From: Rutidosis leptorrhynchoides | Lineage: Eukaryota > Streptophyta > Magnoliopsida > Asterales > Asteraceae | NCBI RefSeq assembly: GCF_046630445.1 | Contig: NC_092338.1 | Location: forward strand, 155,036,001 to 155,100,000 | Length of the DNA: 64,000 nucleotides | Reading direction: 5' to 3' | Shown here: positions 17,398 to 28,730 of the stretch, one piece after another | How positions within the stretch are numbered: the stretch's first letter is position 1 | Layout: each line of letters starts with the position of its first letter | Notes under the pieces: model-generated | Database searches by the model: none | Told to the model about the DNA's origin: nothing | Seen by the model: the letters and a program-made list of their open reading frames with translations, nothing else | Made by a program: the position numbers and the translations under genes

Positions 17398-18635
17398 ATG
17401 TCGCTGGCAGACCCCTTTTGTTATTTTAGAGTTTTTAAAAGGGCATTTCGGTCTTTTCGCGTTTGAGCCAGATTTGAGGACTTAACCTCCTCCACCCATT
17501 TCATTTATTCATTTCTTTTTCCTTTTCTTTTCATATTTCTCTCAAGAGCTCAAACACCCATTTGATTCAAAGGGATTTTTGGAAAGGAAGAAGCGGGTTT
17601 TGATCTTTGGCGTAGTAGACAAGTTTGTTCTCCTCGTTCTTAGCTACGCGGTGATACTAGTGGTAAGCTCTAACTCCGAATTTCGTTTTTGTGTTCATCA
17701 TTCAAATTTGGGGCTTTTGACTGTATGATTCATAGATGGAACCCATTTAGTCGTTAATTGAAGATTAACACCAAGATTCGGGTTTATAAGTGTTAAAGGC
17801 GGGTTTTGGGTTGGTTAATGATTTAACCATGTTTAAGACTTGAGAATGGTGTATAATCACTAGTATTAGTGATTATTGATGTATTGGAGACCTTTAGGGT
17901 TCTTGTGGTTGACTAATTTTGACTAAGAGTCAAAGTTAGGGTTTGTTGATGATTATGACCCGAATGTCGATTTAATAAGGTTTATAAACTTAAAATGGAT
18001 TAAGTTGAAGAATAAAACCGAGTTAAATATGTTTTGGTGTCAAAACTTGCTAATGGCGTGATATTGACTTCTTATGGGTCAAATTAGGGTTTAAGTGTCA
18101 TTTTGGGCAAGATAGGTGTTTAACACCTATGAATGGGATTAATTGGCGTATTAGGACCATTCTCACTTGTGTTAGTGATTATTGGTTAATTTTGGGCGCG
18201 GTTTGTACTTGGAAGTGCATTTGGGTCGAAATTGCACTAAGTGTCAATTGGGTTGGTTTGTAAGTCAACCCTAATTGTGTTACTTGTTATGTGATAAATG
18301 GAATAGGTACATTCCATCGGCGATTGCGGATTTTGGTTTGGCATCCATCAAGACTTCAAGGTGAGTGTTAATATCCTATGTACATATGTATGTGTAGGAT
18401 GGGTGCGGGTCGGGTGAAGTGGTTCTCGGTTATAGAGCTCACTTCATATATAGGTTGATTTGATGGAATTTTGTATGAGTCCAATTGGCACGGTTGTGCG
18501 TTTTGGTTGACCTCCTTTTGGCGAGGTGTACACTTTTGTGTACGTTATCACATGTATTGTGATGTGGATTTGGATAACCCCGATGTGGTGGATTTTATAA
18601 TCCCGTGACCGTGGGTTTGTTATTGAAGAAGTGAA

Positions 18636-18810
18636 TCGCGTGTAGTTCGGATTCACGATGACTCGTGTAGTTCGGTCATCTTATTGAGGTAGTAATCTCG
18701 TGTGGTTTCGGATTACTAAGGCTCGTGTAGTTCGGCCAACCTCGATGTTGTCTTGTTGAAGATAGTAATCTCGTGTGGTTTCGGATTACTAAGGCTCGTG
18801 TAGTTCGGCC
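18636..18810. repeat. Imperfect tandem repeat in the solo LTR
   Basis: Units contain CTCGTGTAGTTCGG and AGTAATCTCGTGTGGTTTCG followed by GATTACTAAGG. About three units of 60-70 bp are visible. Confidence 0.7.
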
Positions 18811-19511
18811 AATCTTCATTGTGGTGTTTGGTATTTCGGTAATGGGTTAATGGGTTAACCTTATTCGTTTATATATTGTTATATATATATTGTTGTATTG
18901 TCGTGATGTAGCTAACCCTTCGGGTGTAGCTTCTTGGCGTTGTTCACATCGTCGTTGGTGAACTTATGTTTGTTGATGCATATTTCGCTTGTTGCTTAGT
19001 GATCGTACGGTATGCTTAGATTAGCTTGCCTTTATGCTTGGATGCTTCGGTATGCGGTATTTGATATTTGTGTGGTGTGTCCATTTTATACATATATATG
19101 TATGTAGTACGTTATCACTCACTAAGCGTTAGCTTACCCTGTCGTTGTTGACTTTTTTTTATAGATTTGCATGGATGCGGTGGCTCGGGTAAGCGGAGAC
19201 TAGTAGACTTGCGTAGTTGCTTTAGAAGGCTCGCTTTTGGATTGATTAGGATTGGGTAGCGTATCCCCAATCGTCATGCTCGGCTTTATTTTGTATTAAA
19301 AGTCTTGTGGTCGAAAACTTGTATTTGGTACTTTAAGGGGTAATTTGGGCATATGTGGGCCCGGTGTCGTAAAACCCTTTTTATTAATGGAACGTGTTAG
19401 TTTTACATATTTGAACATGTGGTTAAAAGCGTTTTGTCTAATTTCATCGGGAAGTGGCCAAACATTTTCGCGTATTTAACTTTTTGGGACAGCAGCCTGT
19501 CCAGGCCATTC

Positions 19512-19545
19512 TGCGCGCCGCACGAAGGCCTGGCGCGCCGCGCCA
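19512..19545. repeat. Paired palindromes, right part of the solo LTR
   Basis: TGCGCGCCGCAC (imperfect, 19512-19523) and TGGCGCGCCGCGCCA (19531-19545). The second shares its 15-bp core with 17382-17396 at the other end of the same LTR. Confidence 0.8.
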
Positions 19546-20254
19546 CCAGCTGATCAATGAAAGTTTTTTTTTTATTTTGGTATTTTAAGCGGGTTGTTCG
19601 TGGTTTGGTTTGGGTTGTTACAGTTCTAAAGTAAGAGGAGGTAAAAGTTGATTCCACCCGAATAAATTCTGACTTACGTTGCCAAAATTTTGAGGACTAG
19701 GCGTATGGATTTGTTGAGATGATAACATGGGTGAATTTGCTCTACCGAACACCAAAGATTTTGTAAATTACCGGATTGATTTAGTGGTGTTTCGGGATCT
19801 CATTATCATTTTGTTGGGTGAATGGAGCGTTTGGAGTAGACATTTTTTTAGAGTTTTTGAGATGAAGAAGAGTGTTTTAGAAGTGGTTTGAAATGAAGAT
19901 GGTATAAAATTAAAATAGATGGTATAGATATATATAAATTAAATAAAAAATTTTTTTTATTAATGTTCAAACGGTCAAAATGGGCCAACCAACCACAAAT
20001 CGCCACATGTTACTCCTGCCCGTTGCAAAATTCGTGAGGTTCTCAGACACGCCTCATTTTTTTAAAAACTGCCGCCCCACTACAAGACCTAGGGGCGTGG
20101 GATTGGTGCCACATTGGAACTCACGGGCTTGAGATATAGCCGATACAAGTAGTCTAAGGGTTGTTTTTAAGAAATAAAAATATGGTTAAGTTGTTTGTAC
20201 ATTAGCACTAGTCAACTCTTTTATGAAAATAACCTCTCTTTACTACTCTAATTT

Positions 20255-20581
20255 TTTTTTTTTTTAACGGCGATTTTTTTGGTATCAGTAGATCATTTCT
20301 TTCAACGACCCTTATCATTTGCACGTAACACACACGTTAGGGCGGAAACCCGAACCCGATCGACGGTACCTGGGAACACATCCATTCGGGCAGTGGTTCC
20401 GGGTAGGGGTCCGTGAACGAATCCGGTAAAACCTTCCTATAGGGTCAATATATACCACCATTATTGGTGTTCAATTGGTTTAAAGAAAATCATGTCATCC
20501 CTAAGGATCGAACCCATGACCTCTCCCTATCCCATGACACAAAGTACATGGGGAAAACCGTTGGGCTATGCCCGCAAGTTC
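20255..20581 (-). mobile_element. tRNA-derived SINE with 17-bp target duplication
   Basis: The insert is flanked by perfect duplications CTTTACTACTCTAATTT at 20238-20254 and 20582-20598. On the minus strand the head reads TTGCGGGCATAGCCCAACGG (A-box-like) and then GGTTCGATCC (B box near 20507). The tail is a poly(A) run, seen as T residues from 20255. The length of 327 bp suits a plant tRNA SINE. It looks complete. Confidence 0.85.
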
Positions 20582-20627
20582 CTTTACTACTCTAATTTAC
20601 AATCACTTTGTGCATGAATTTATTTTT

Positions 20628-20651
20628 AATGACAACCCTAAGGTTGTCATT
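20628..20651. repeat. Tiny palindrome (MITE-end relic)
   Basis: AATGACAACC and GGTTGTCATT are perfect 10-bp arms around CTAA. The same arms flank H1 (around 16107 and 20156) in slightly diverged form, and a sister copy lies at 22631-22653. Confidence 0.7.
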
Positions 20652-20901
20652 AGAAAAGTTCTAATTTAAATATTCTAAATTTCATCCTTAACATAATAGA
20701 ATTTGGTATAAAAGCTCTAGCAAGTAATATATTCAATTTATATTTTTTTTAAATAACATAGCCTAATTAACTAAAAAAAGCTAATGTGAACGGATTTAAA
20801 AATCAATCATGAACAATTGTCAAAACGTCATTACCTATGATCAAAACGATCCCGCATGGGCGTGTGTTAATATAAAGAGTAATAATGAAATTTATATATA
20901 G

Positions 20902-21136
<235 letters not shown>

Positions 21137-21299
21137 TAATTAATGTATGAAGTAATACTATAAGAAAAAAAAAATACACTAGTCAGCTACATTCGGCTTC
21201 ATGCATGTGGTTTGTTGTCCAACAAGTTGGTCTTTATAGCTATCCTTATTAATCTTATCATTCTAGCCTTAATATTTCAATAAATTAGACCTGTTTGGT

Positions 21300-21710
21300 T
21301 TTTTTTTTATTTTTCTTCGAAAAGTAAAAACTATATAACCAACTTTTTTTCTCGAAAAGAGAAAAAGTGAAACAAAATACAAAAGACTAACGCGGAGAGG
21401 ACTAGAAAACAGTAAATTAACTGAGCTAAAGCTACTAAAACCGAGCATCGCCGAGAGTCAAAAAACACCACGACAACCATAATGCCACTAGGAAAAAGCT
21501 CGAGAATAACAAACAAACTAACATCAGATAAACTTACTAACTAACAAAACAAATCTAATCCCCACTAACCGATGTCCTTATAGCCGGTGATGTTGTTGTC
21601 GACGTCAATGCCCGTACAAGACTGAGGTATAGTGTCGTTACCGAAGAAGGCTCTTTCGTGCTAGGCACTTAGGTCTTCTCCCTTTACTCCAAGAGCCGAA
21701 ACAACCTTTA
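21300..21710 (-). mobile_element. Possible LINE 3' end (5'-truncated)
   Basis: On the minus strand the text runs through AGCTTTAGCTCAG, CTTTTTCTCTTTTCGAG and GTTGGTTATATAG, ending in an A-rich tail. The arrangement resembles 21750-22115 on the other strand, like 3' ends of plant L1-type LINEs. No ORF2 is left. Confidence 0.4.
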
Positions 21711-21719
21711 TTCCTTCAA

Positions 21720-22115
21720 CATCAGTTTTATGGTAGTGATCTAAGGTATTTGGCCCCAAAAAGGGAATTCGGTTTTAAATCCTTGGGAAATGGTGTTGAC
21801 ACCAATAAGGCGTCGATGAGGTCCATTTATCACGTTCAACAAATGGTGGTAAGGATGTTTTTGTCGGCTAGTGGGGTTTATTTTGTCTATTTGTTAGAAG
21901 TTGTCTTTGTCGTGTTTATGTTTGTAGCGTCGTTTATTTTATTTGTTGTGTTTGTATCGTTTGTTTATGGCGTGAGTTTGGTTTAGTTAGCTTTAGTTCG
22001 GGTTTTCGTCGTTAGACTTTTTCGAGACCTGTCCCTGTTTATCTTGTTGTATCTCATTTTCTTTGCCTTTTCTCGAGAGAAAGAAGTTGTTATAAAGTTT
22101 TCGTTTCTTTGCCAA
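21720..22115 (+). mobile_element. Possible LINE 3' end (5'-truncated)
   Basis: The stretch contains AGCTTTAGTTCGGG, CCTTTTCTCGAGAGAAAG and GTTATAAAGTTTTCG just before an (AAT)n tail. It is related to the fragment on the opposite strand at 21300-21710. No coding domain remains. Confidence 0.4.
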
Positions 22116-22178
<63 letters not shown>

Positions 22179-22199
22179 TAATATTAATATTAATATTAA

Positions 22200-22260
<61 letters not shown>
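22116..22260. repeat. Self-complementary (AAT)n-(ATT)n array
   Basis: AAT repeats (22116 to about 22178) pass through AATATT repeats into ATT repeats (about 22200-22260). The two halves are reverse complements, so the whole block can fold into one long hairpin. Confidence 0.9.
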
Positions 22261-22262
<2 letters not shown>

Positions 22263-22630
22263 AAATTTAATGCAATAAAAAAGTGAAGGAAAATGTATAA
22301 ATTTAATGAAATACTATATATAACTGAGAGTAATTATGATGATATTTTTATATTTATATATAAAATGATTTAAACATTTCGAGTGAAATTGGTTCATCCA
22401 TGGATTACAACTTGTCATCCATATCCAAACGAATAAACATCATATCTATATTCATATCCATATCCAATATTCTCCATTTAGATCATCCATATTCGCTTTA
22501 AGCGAATTGACTTGGATTGATGTCCATCAGATTGGATTGGACGTTAATTGCCAACCTTAGTGGTGATTATCTTCATAAAATAAGTGGTTAATTTTAATGT
22601 ACAAACAAATTAAACATATTTTAATTTTTT

Positions 22631-22653
22631 TAATGACAATAAAGTTGTCATTA
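22631..22653. repeat. Tiny palindrome, sister of 20628-20651
   Basis: TAATGACAA and TTGTCATTA are 9-bp arms around TAAAG. Downstream sequence (AGAAAACTTCTA) also resembles that after 20651. Confidence 0.65.
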
Positions 22654-22659
22654 GAAAAC

Positions 22660-22973
22660 TTCTATTATATATATAATTAATAAATTCTAAATGTCTTAGA
22701 CATATTTTTGGAGTCACTATTATCTATCTATCTATCTTACATTATATAGCGTGTGCAGTTATGCTGACATGTCATCACCTGGTAAATTCTGTCACGTGTC
22801 ACTATCTCTTTTAATTTAATATTTTTATTATTATTACTTATTATTAATTTTACAAATAAAATAGATTAGATGGAAGTTTAGATTATTATTATATTATTGT
22901 TATTATGTTATTATTACTATTATTTATTATTATATTTACTTATAAAATAGATTAATTATGATGGAATTCTCGA

Positions 22974-23042
<69 letters not shown>

Positions 23043-23746
23043 TAATTTTACGGATAAAATAGATGATGAAATTTTAGATTGAATTTTATATTATTATTAT
23101 ATTATTGTTATTATTATATTATTATTATATTATTATTTATATTAATATTATTAACCATCATATTTATATTAATATTATTTTGTGCAAATCTCACCTATGT
23201 CACCACCATTTTAAATTGGTCACATATCGAATAATTTACCATATTTTTTTTAAAAATAAACTTTCTTTTTAACATACAAAATGAAAACTTATAGATGAGT
23301 TATTGTATTTTTTTATTTTTTTATTTTATTTTTTACAACTTAACCATCAATTTATGTTTATGGAACATAAGTATTGATGACAAATGGGATGTTTGAATTA
23401 GGTCGAATCTTACAATTTTTAAATGTTGGTTATGACAGTCAGGTTCACAGTAAACACTTTGTGCCCAATGGACGGGATCGTAAAACTTGTTGTCTTTATC
23501 TACAACGAATTCTACCATATTATGTAATTCTGCTATTGTTATATATTAAACAGTTACGTAAAAAGTATATTTACAATGTCCGTTCAATGAACGAGATCAT
23601 AAAACTAGTATAGTAATATAACCATGACCATGATCATGACCATGACCACTAGACACTTTATATGATTTTTTTGACAAATCCCAAAACCTAGTGTCTAAAT
23701 AAATATCAAAATCAGTTGCTATAAATACCAAGAGAATCATTGTTTG
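22660..23746. other. AT-rich gene-free DNA
   Basis: About three degenerate units containing TAAAATAGAT appear near 22855, 22945 and 23057, separated by ATT repeats (largest 22977-23041). A CATGAC array lies at about 23618-23647. Short ORFs here have no recognisable features. I see no gene. Confidence 0.5.
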
Positions 23747-24028
23747 TTAGACTAGTTGTAGTGTGGTTGGTGGTGTGGGTTGCTTTTTGCACTTTTTTAT
23801 GACTAGGACGTGTGAGTTTTTTGTCTGGAGTAGTGGTGATGTTGGTTTTTTGGTGTGGGCTGTTAGTGGAATGCTGATGTGACATTTTTTTTTTATTTTT
23901 TTGTGTTTTATTCATTTGTTTTATATTATTTTAATAAATGAATTATATAATAATTTTAAAGTGTCAAACGGCTATATTTTTAAACCTAACGGATATTTGT
24001 TTTTTCAAAAAAACGGCTAATTTTCCCC

Positions 24029-24036
24029 TATATAAA
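24029..24036 (+). promoter_or_regulatory. TATA box before the PB1-like ORF
   Basis: TATATAAA lies about 75 bp upstream of the ATG at 24112. The intervening sequence is CA-rich and leader-like. Confidence 0.5.
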
Positions 24037-24111
24037 CAACCACTCTTCTCAAATCATAACACACACTTCATCTCTTCTAAAACTCTCAAATAATAAAACA
24101 CACAGTTCAAA

Positions 24112-24495
24112 ATGAGTCCGTTGAATCTTTGCGTAAAAGTTCATTACGGAGATGAATTTGATCGAGAATTGATGAATTATACCCTGTACGAAACACGCGA
24201 TTATTTCATGGATGTGCGTCAGTGTCCTGATTATTTGAAGCTGCTTGAGTTGCTCCAGCAAGACATACCTTATGTGTTCAAACAAGTATGGTTTTTCAAA
24301 AAACCCAACGGTCCTGCCTCGCTACTTAAAGAAGATCACGATTGGTTTGGTGTGATTGGGCGAGCCTTGTTACGTAATCCACCAATTACGCTTTACACCG
24401 AATTTAGGGATGAAAGCTACGCCATTGATGAAAGTGAAGATGAAGTTGTACCTGAATCTCAGCCGTGGCAGCAATACGATATTCGTGATTACTAA
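24112..24495 (+). CDS. PB1-like domain protein within Harbinger H2
   Basis: This 127-residue ORF has a plausible TATA box and leader. Residues 7-100 resemble the PB1-like domain found at the N-terminus of plant MuDR-type transposases and related plant proteins: VKVHYGDEF at the start, a Y-rich middle, and a late acidic turn KEDHDWFGV. The C-terminal 25 residues are acidic (DESEDEVVPES). Such domains mediate protein contacts; its job here is unknown. It lies inside H2 and runs toward the minus-strand transposase fragment (convergent). A Mutator-type domain beside a Harbinger transposase is odd and may be a captured fragment. The family assignment rests on pattern memory, not on a search. Confidence 0.45.
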   Translation: MSPLNLCVKVHYGDEFDRELMNYTLYETRDYFMDVRQCPDYLKLLELLQQDIPYVFKQVWFFKKPNGPASLLKEDHDWFGVIGRALLRNPPITLYTEFRDESYAIDESEDEVVPESQPWQQYDIRDY

Positions 24496-24737
24496 GATTG
24501 ATGAAGGTGTTTGTTGAAGATAGCCGTTAGGATTTAATGATGTCGTTTTAGGAACTAAGTTGTTTTTTTATATTTAGGAATTAATGTGATCGTTTTAGAA
24601 ATTAATACAATAAACGGCTATATTTTATGGAATACCAATAAATAGATATAAGTAAACATGAAGTACATTAATTTAAATTACTAAAAAAATTACATAATAT
24701 TAAATTTCCTAAACGAAACTAGAAAATACATAACAAA

Positions 24738-25289
24738 TTACACATCATTAGCACTACGAAAGTAAGGTGATAAGTTCCAAACGTGCTCGATTAAATCTGC
24801 TGTCAACATATTGTGAACTTGCCTATCTCTGATTTCCTTAACCATAGCATATCGATCCATCATATTCCTTTCTAATTGTCGTGGTTGGTTACTTGGGTGA
24901 CCAATCATTCTTTCTTCTCTGCGTCCAATCACAAAGTCGTTATTTTCTTGAATCATGTTATGTAATGCAACACAAGCGTACATATGTCTTCTAATTTTAT
25001 TGAAGTCCAAAGATCTAGCCGGAGTTTTGAACATTGTAAATCTACCCTGTAATACTCTAAATGCACGCTCAATATCTTTTCTTACACTTTCTTGAAACCG
25101 TTTAAATTTTTTTCGCGGTTCGTCAGTTGGAGCATGGGGCGCTTTGACCAACATATCCCAATCAGGGTATATACCATCACCTAGGTAATACCCTCTCTCG
25201 TAGTTACGCCAGTTTACATCAAATGGTGAAAGTAGAGCAGTGCCATCCTTTATAGTGTTGAACAAAGAATAATTTAAAATGTTAATGTA
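24738..25289 (-). pseudogene. PIF/Harbinger DDE transposase, C-terminal part
   Basis: The fragment reads YYLGDGIYPDWDMLVKAP (second catalytic Asp in GDGIYP), then ESVRKDIERAFRVLQGRF (catalytic Glu in ERAF), then CVALHNMIQEN. This order is the signature of the HARBI1-like DDE domain. The N-terminal half, including the helix-turn-helix and first Asp, is missing because the Copia element begins at 25290. The remaining frame is open to its stop. Confidence 0.85.
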
Positions 25290-26259
25290 TGTTGAGTCCC
25301 CAAAGTAATTAAGGATTTAATTATGACAAAACTGTAATTTATTTACACTAAAATATTATGTGCATCCAACACAAGTTTGTTTATGTATAGACACCAAATA
25401 TTGCTATGTCAAGTGTATAGTATGCTGCCTAGTCTACCAGCACAAGGTAGAGTGTATTCTTCGAATCAGCACAGGATGAGTACCCAGCAATTTAAGAATA
25501 TCAAGTGTCTCAGCATAAGAAGAACCAATATACTTGGTAAGCATCATACAACACAAGACAGCCATGCTCCATTACAATCATGGTGGTTTCCTGAGTGGTC
25601 TACATCAATCGTACTATTCAACAGAAGACGAAGACAAAGTTGAACAGAAAAGGACACGCGTCGGCGGCTGACAAGTGGCCTTACAAGACCACATAGGAAT
25701 GCAGAAGTTTAACGCATGTGCAGACATGTGTTATACTTTGTCAACGCCTAGGGAACACAACATTCTATTTGTTTAAACAAATAGTGGTGCCAAACCGAAT
25801 TGGGGTGTTCCTGCAAATAGCTACCAAAGAGGAAAGAGGAGAGCACGCTCTCTGATACAGTTGTCCCCACAAGTACAGATATCCTATGTACCAATGGACA
25901 ATAGAACAATTACACGGTTAATAGGACTGCTATACATTGTTGTATCCACTATTGTAACAACTGGTGGTGTGGGTTTTATTATTTAGAGTCCAAAACGTGT
26001 AATAGCTTTAAGTTTATCCTCATAGCTATAATCTAGGTAAATCTGTATCAACCAACTATCATTCCGCTAAGGATAGTTGTAATTCTTTGTGATTTAATCA
26101 ATAAAGAATAAACCGTTGAAAATTACATTTGACTCTATTTAATTTACATGCTTGAATACAAAATTGTGTTTAACTGTTAAATTAATTAAAAGAAATTATA
26201 TTCACACACCCCCCATCCCCCCCTCTACAATACTCCTGTTGTTTATCAAAGGACCAACA
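25290..26259 (+). repeat. 5' LTR of Copia element G
   Basis: It starts TGTTGAGTCC and ends GGACCAACA, giving an inverted repeat at its termini. Its 3' end is followed directly by the primer-binding site ACTGGTATCAGAGC (26260-26273). Confidence 0.85.
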
Positions 26260-26296
26260 ACTGGTATCAGAGCTTCAGTCTTGATAATTTAATATC

Positions 26297-26725
26297 TTGG
26301 ATATGAATTCTCACATGGCTGCAATACTTGCATACTTAAATACAGCTTACCTTGAAAATGGCTCATCCAATAGACCACCCAAGTTTGATGAAGGGGAATA
26401 TGAAATTTGGAAGGCAAGGTTCATGCTCTATCTTGAGTCTATTGACCCACTCATGCCTGGTATTGCCACAGATGGTCCATATGTCCCAACTGAGACTATA
26501 GCAAGTGTTCCAGCTACTGCAGATGCTCCCGCTATCCCTGGTAGAGAGGTTGTTCTCCCTCCATCTGAATGGGATGCTGAGGACAAACGTCGTGTTGGAA
26601 TTAACCCTAAAATCAGAACAATTCTAGCTATAACACTGCCCAACACACTGTTTAAACTGATTAAGGGAAAGCTAAATGCTAAGCTTATGTTAGACTATCT
26701 AGATGTTACCTGTGAGGGCTTGGGT
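26297..26725 (+). CDS. Copia gag N-terminal part
   Basis: The reading frame begins shortly after the primer-binding site. It contains PPKFDEGEYEIWKARF near residue 28, then DGPYVPT near 60 and WDAEDKRRVGINPK near 98, typical of the N-terminal gag domain of plant Copia elements. Only the first 143 residues lie before element E. Confidence 0.8.
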
Positions 26726-28650
26726 TGTAACGACCCGGATTTTTCCGCTAATATATATAAGATTAATATTTACATAATTAAGGTTTCCAACATGTTAGGC
26801 AATCAAATTTATTAAGACTTATCTATTTGAAATGAATTTCATACAAACATTTGGCCACCCAGGTTGTCTGACGATTCATGAACGTCATAACGTGTAATAA
26901 TTATTTAATGGAATATATATATATATATATAGATATATATATTTATGAATTGTTAAAATGATATTTAAGTATCTCATCAAGTATATTAACAATTGGTTAT
27001 ATATATAAAATGAGACTACTAACTTAAAGACTTCGAAATAATATACATATATGTAACGTTTTTCGAAGTCTTAAACCCTAATTTAAACTAAATGTATATG
27101 TATTGTATTAAGATGTATTAATACACTTTTGAAAGACTTAAATACATATATCAATATACTTATACTAAACAAAGATAGCTATACTCATAATCTCATTCAA
27201 TTCTATCAAGAATTCTACTCGTATTCATTCGGTATTTATACCCGTATCATACCCAGCTTCTAAATGTATTTACTATTGGTATATACATACCAAATCATTG
27301 ATCTTAGCCACCCTCAATCAGTTAGGATACATATGGAACTAACTCATTTAACTTCTTGTATGACTAAAATGCAAGAAACAAAAACTAATCCATCATATAT
27401 CTATATCTATATCTAAATGTATCTATCTATATATCTATATACATTTCATCTCATTTTAATCACCTACTTCATTACTCCTAACCACATACTACTCAAGAAC
27501 ATTTCTAATTCAGTAACCTTCCATTATATATCTCCTAAACCACTTCAAGAACAAGCTTAAAACATCATAACAAGAATCATTCAAGAACATATCAAGATAA
27601 CCTTCCAACTTGAAGAAGTTTACTTCCAATCTTTCAAGCCAACTCAACAACTCTTTAGGATCACTAATTATACTTTATTTCCAGTATCTTTTCATCTTAT
27701 AATCAAGGTAAGAATCATATATAAGCTTTAGTTCAATTCATATACTTATAACTATCTTATTTCAAGATAGAAATTCTTATTCGAACTTTTGTTCATTTCA
27801 TGATTTTACTTCAAGAATTCCAAGCCATCAAGGATATCTTTGAACTCAAGATATTCTCCTTATTTCTCCAGCAACTTTATTCATTTGAATTGAGATAGTA
27901 ACCTTATTCATAATCTTATTCGATTCATATTCATATAGCTATCTTATTTTGGGTTATAACTAATAACAACAAGAACATAGTTTAGATTATTTCTAAACTT
28001 GTTTGCAAATAAACTTAATCCTTCTAACTTGACTTTTAAAATCCTTCAACACATGTATTATGACAGTATGTCAAGCTAACATAAGGATATAAAACTTGTA
28101 AACACGAAGAACACCTTAAAATCGAATATACGCCGTCTTAGTCGAACGGGGGCTGTTTTGGGTTTAATTTTAAAAACCAATCTTAAACTTTGAATTAAAA
28201 GATTTCTTTTGGTGAAAAATCTTATTTTATATGGATATGAAATATATCCAAAATCCATGGTTAAACTCTAAGTGGAAGTATGTTTTTCAAAAGGGTCATC
28301 AAGATGTCGTTCTTACGACGGATATGACTATCTTCTCTTATTTGACACCTAAGCTGTATTTTCGACTATAAACCTATAATTTTTCTATATGAAACCATGG
28401 CAACTCAAATCACTCAAAACGGATTTGCAACGAAGAAATTATGGGTAAAACAAAACTGGATATTTTTCTTAATTTTTAGCTACGGACATGATTTATAAAA
28501 ATGGATGCTAACCTTATCCTAGCTAACTTACCTTGTATCCTACATGTATTTATATATGTCTTGTTTCTGAACTTATGGAAATACAATTTATAATAGTCGT
28601 GATTAAGTTCTACGATAATATATTATAGTCTTAATAAAGATCGTAAGGCA

Positions 28651-28730
<80 letters not shown>

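Larger units (their letters stand above)
17333..19622 (-). mobile_element. Solo LTR of a Tekay-like element inside H1
   Basis: A 2290-bp block starts TGTAAGACCTGG and ends GGGTTGTTACA, so its sense strand starts TGTAACAACCC. It is flanked by the 5-bp duplication GTTCT at 17328-17332 and 19623-19627. No internal domain, primer-binding site or second LTR is present, so it is a solo LTR left by LTR-LTR recombination. Paired GC-rich palindromes occur near both ends. Repeated phrases CTCGTGTAGTTCGG and CTCGTGTGGTTTCGG at 18636-18810 form an imperfect tandem array. Confidence 0.85.
16110..20155 (-). mobile_element. Harbinger-type DNA transposon H1 (ORF1 only)
   Basis: Terminal inverted repeats GACCACTTGTAGCGG (left) and GACTACTTGTATCGG (right, read inward) are flanked by the 3-bp duplication TAA (16107-16109 and 20156-20158), as expected for PIF/Harbinger. 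The internal sequence encodes a Myb/SANT-like ORF1 on the minus strand but no DDE transposase. A solo LTR (17333-19622) has inserted into the ORF1 region. The left end shares sequence with H2 at 23750-23890. Mobility would need a transposase in trans. Confidence 0.8.
23750..25289 (-). mobile_element. Harbinger transposon H2, right end lost
   Basis: The left end GACTAGTTGTAGTG follows TTA (23747-23749), the likely target duplication, and resembles the H1 ends. The next 130 bp match the H1 left end (GTGGGTTGCTTTTTGCACTTTTT). It carries a plus-strand ORF and a minus-strand DDE transposase fragment. Copia element G (from 25290) cuts it inside the transposase, and the right end is not in the window. 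Confidence 0.75.
25290..26725 (+). mobile_element. Copia element G (5' part)
   Basis: A 970-bp LTR, a tRNA-Met primer-binding site and the start of gag are present in the plus orientation. Element E interrupts it at 26726. The rest of the element, including pol and the 3' LTR, is not in the window, so this is a fragment of a Ty1/Copia retrotransposon. Confidence 0.85.

Noticed and set aside
20500-20581. tRNA gene on the minus strand
   Set aside because: A- and B-box-like sequences are present but no cloverleaf could be drawn. The segment is the head of a SINE with target duplications.
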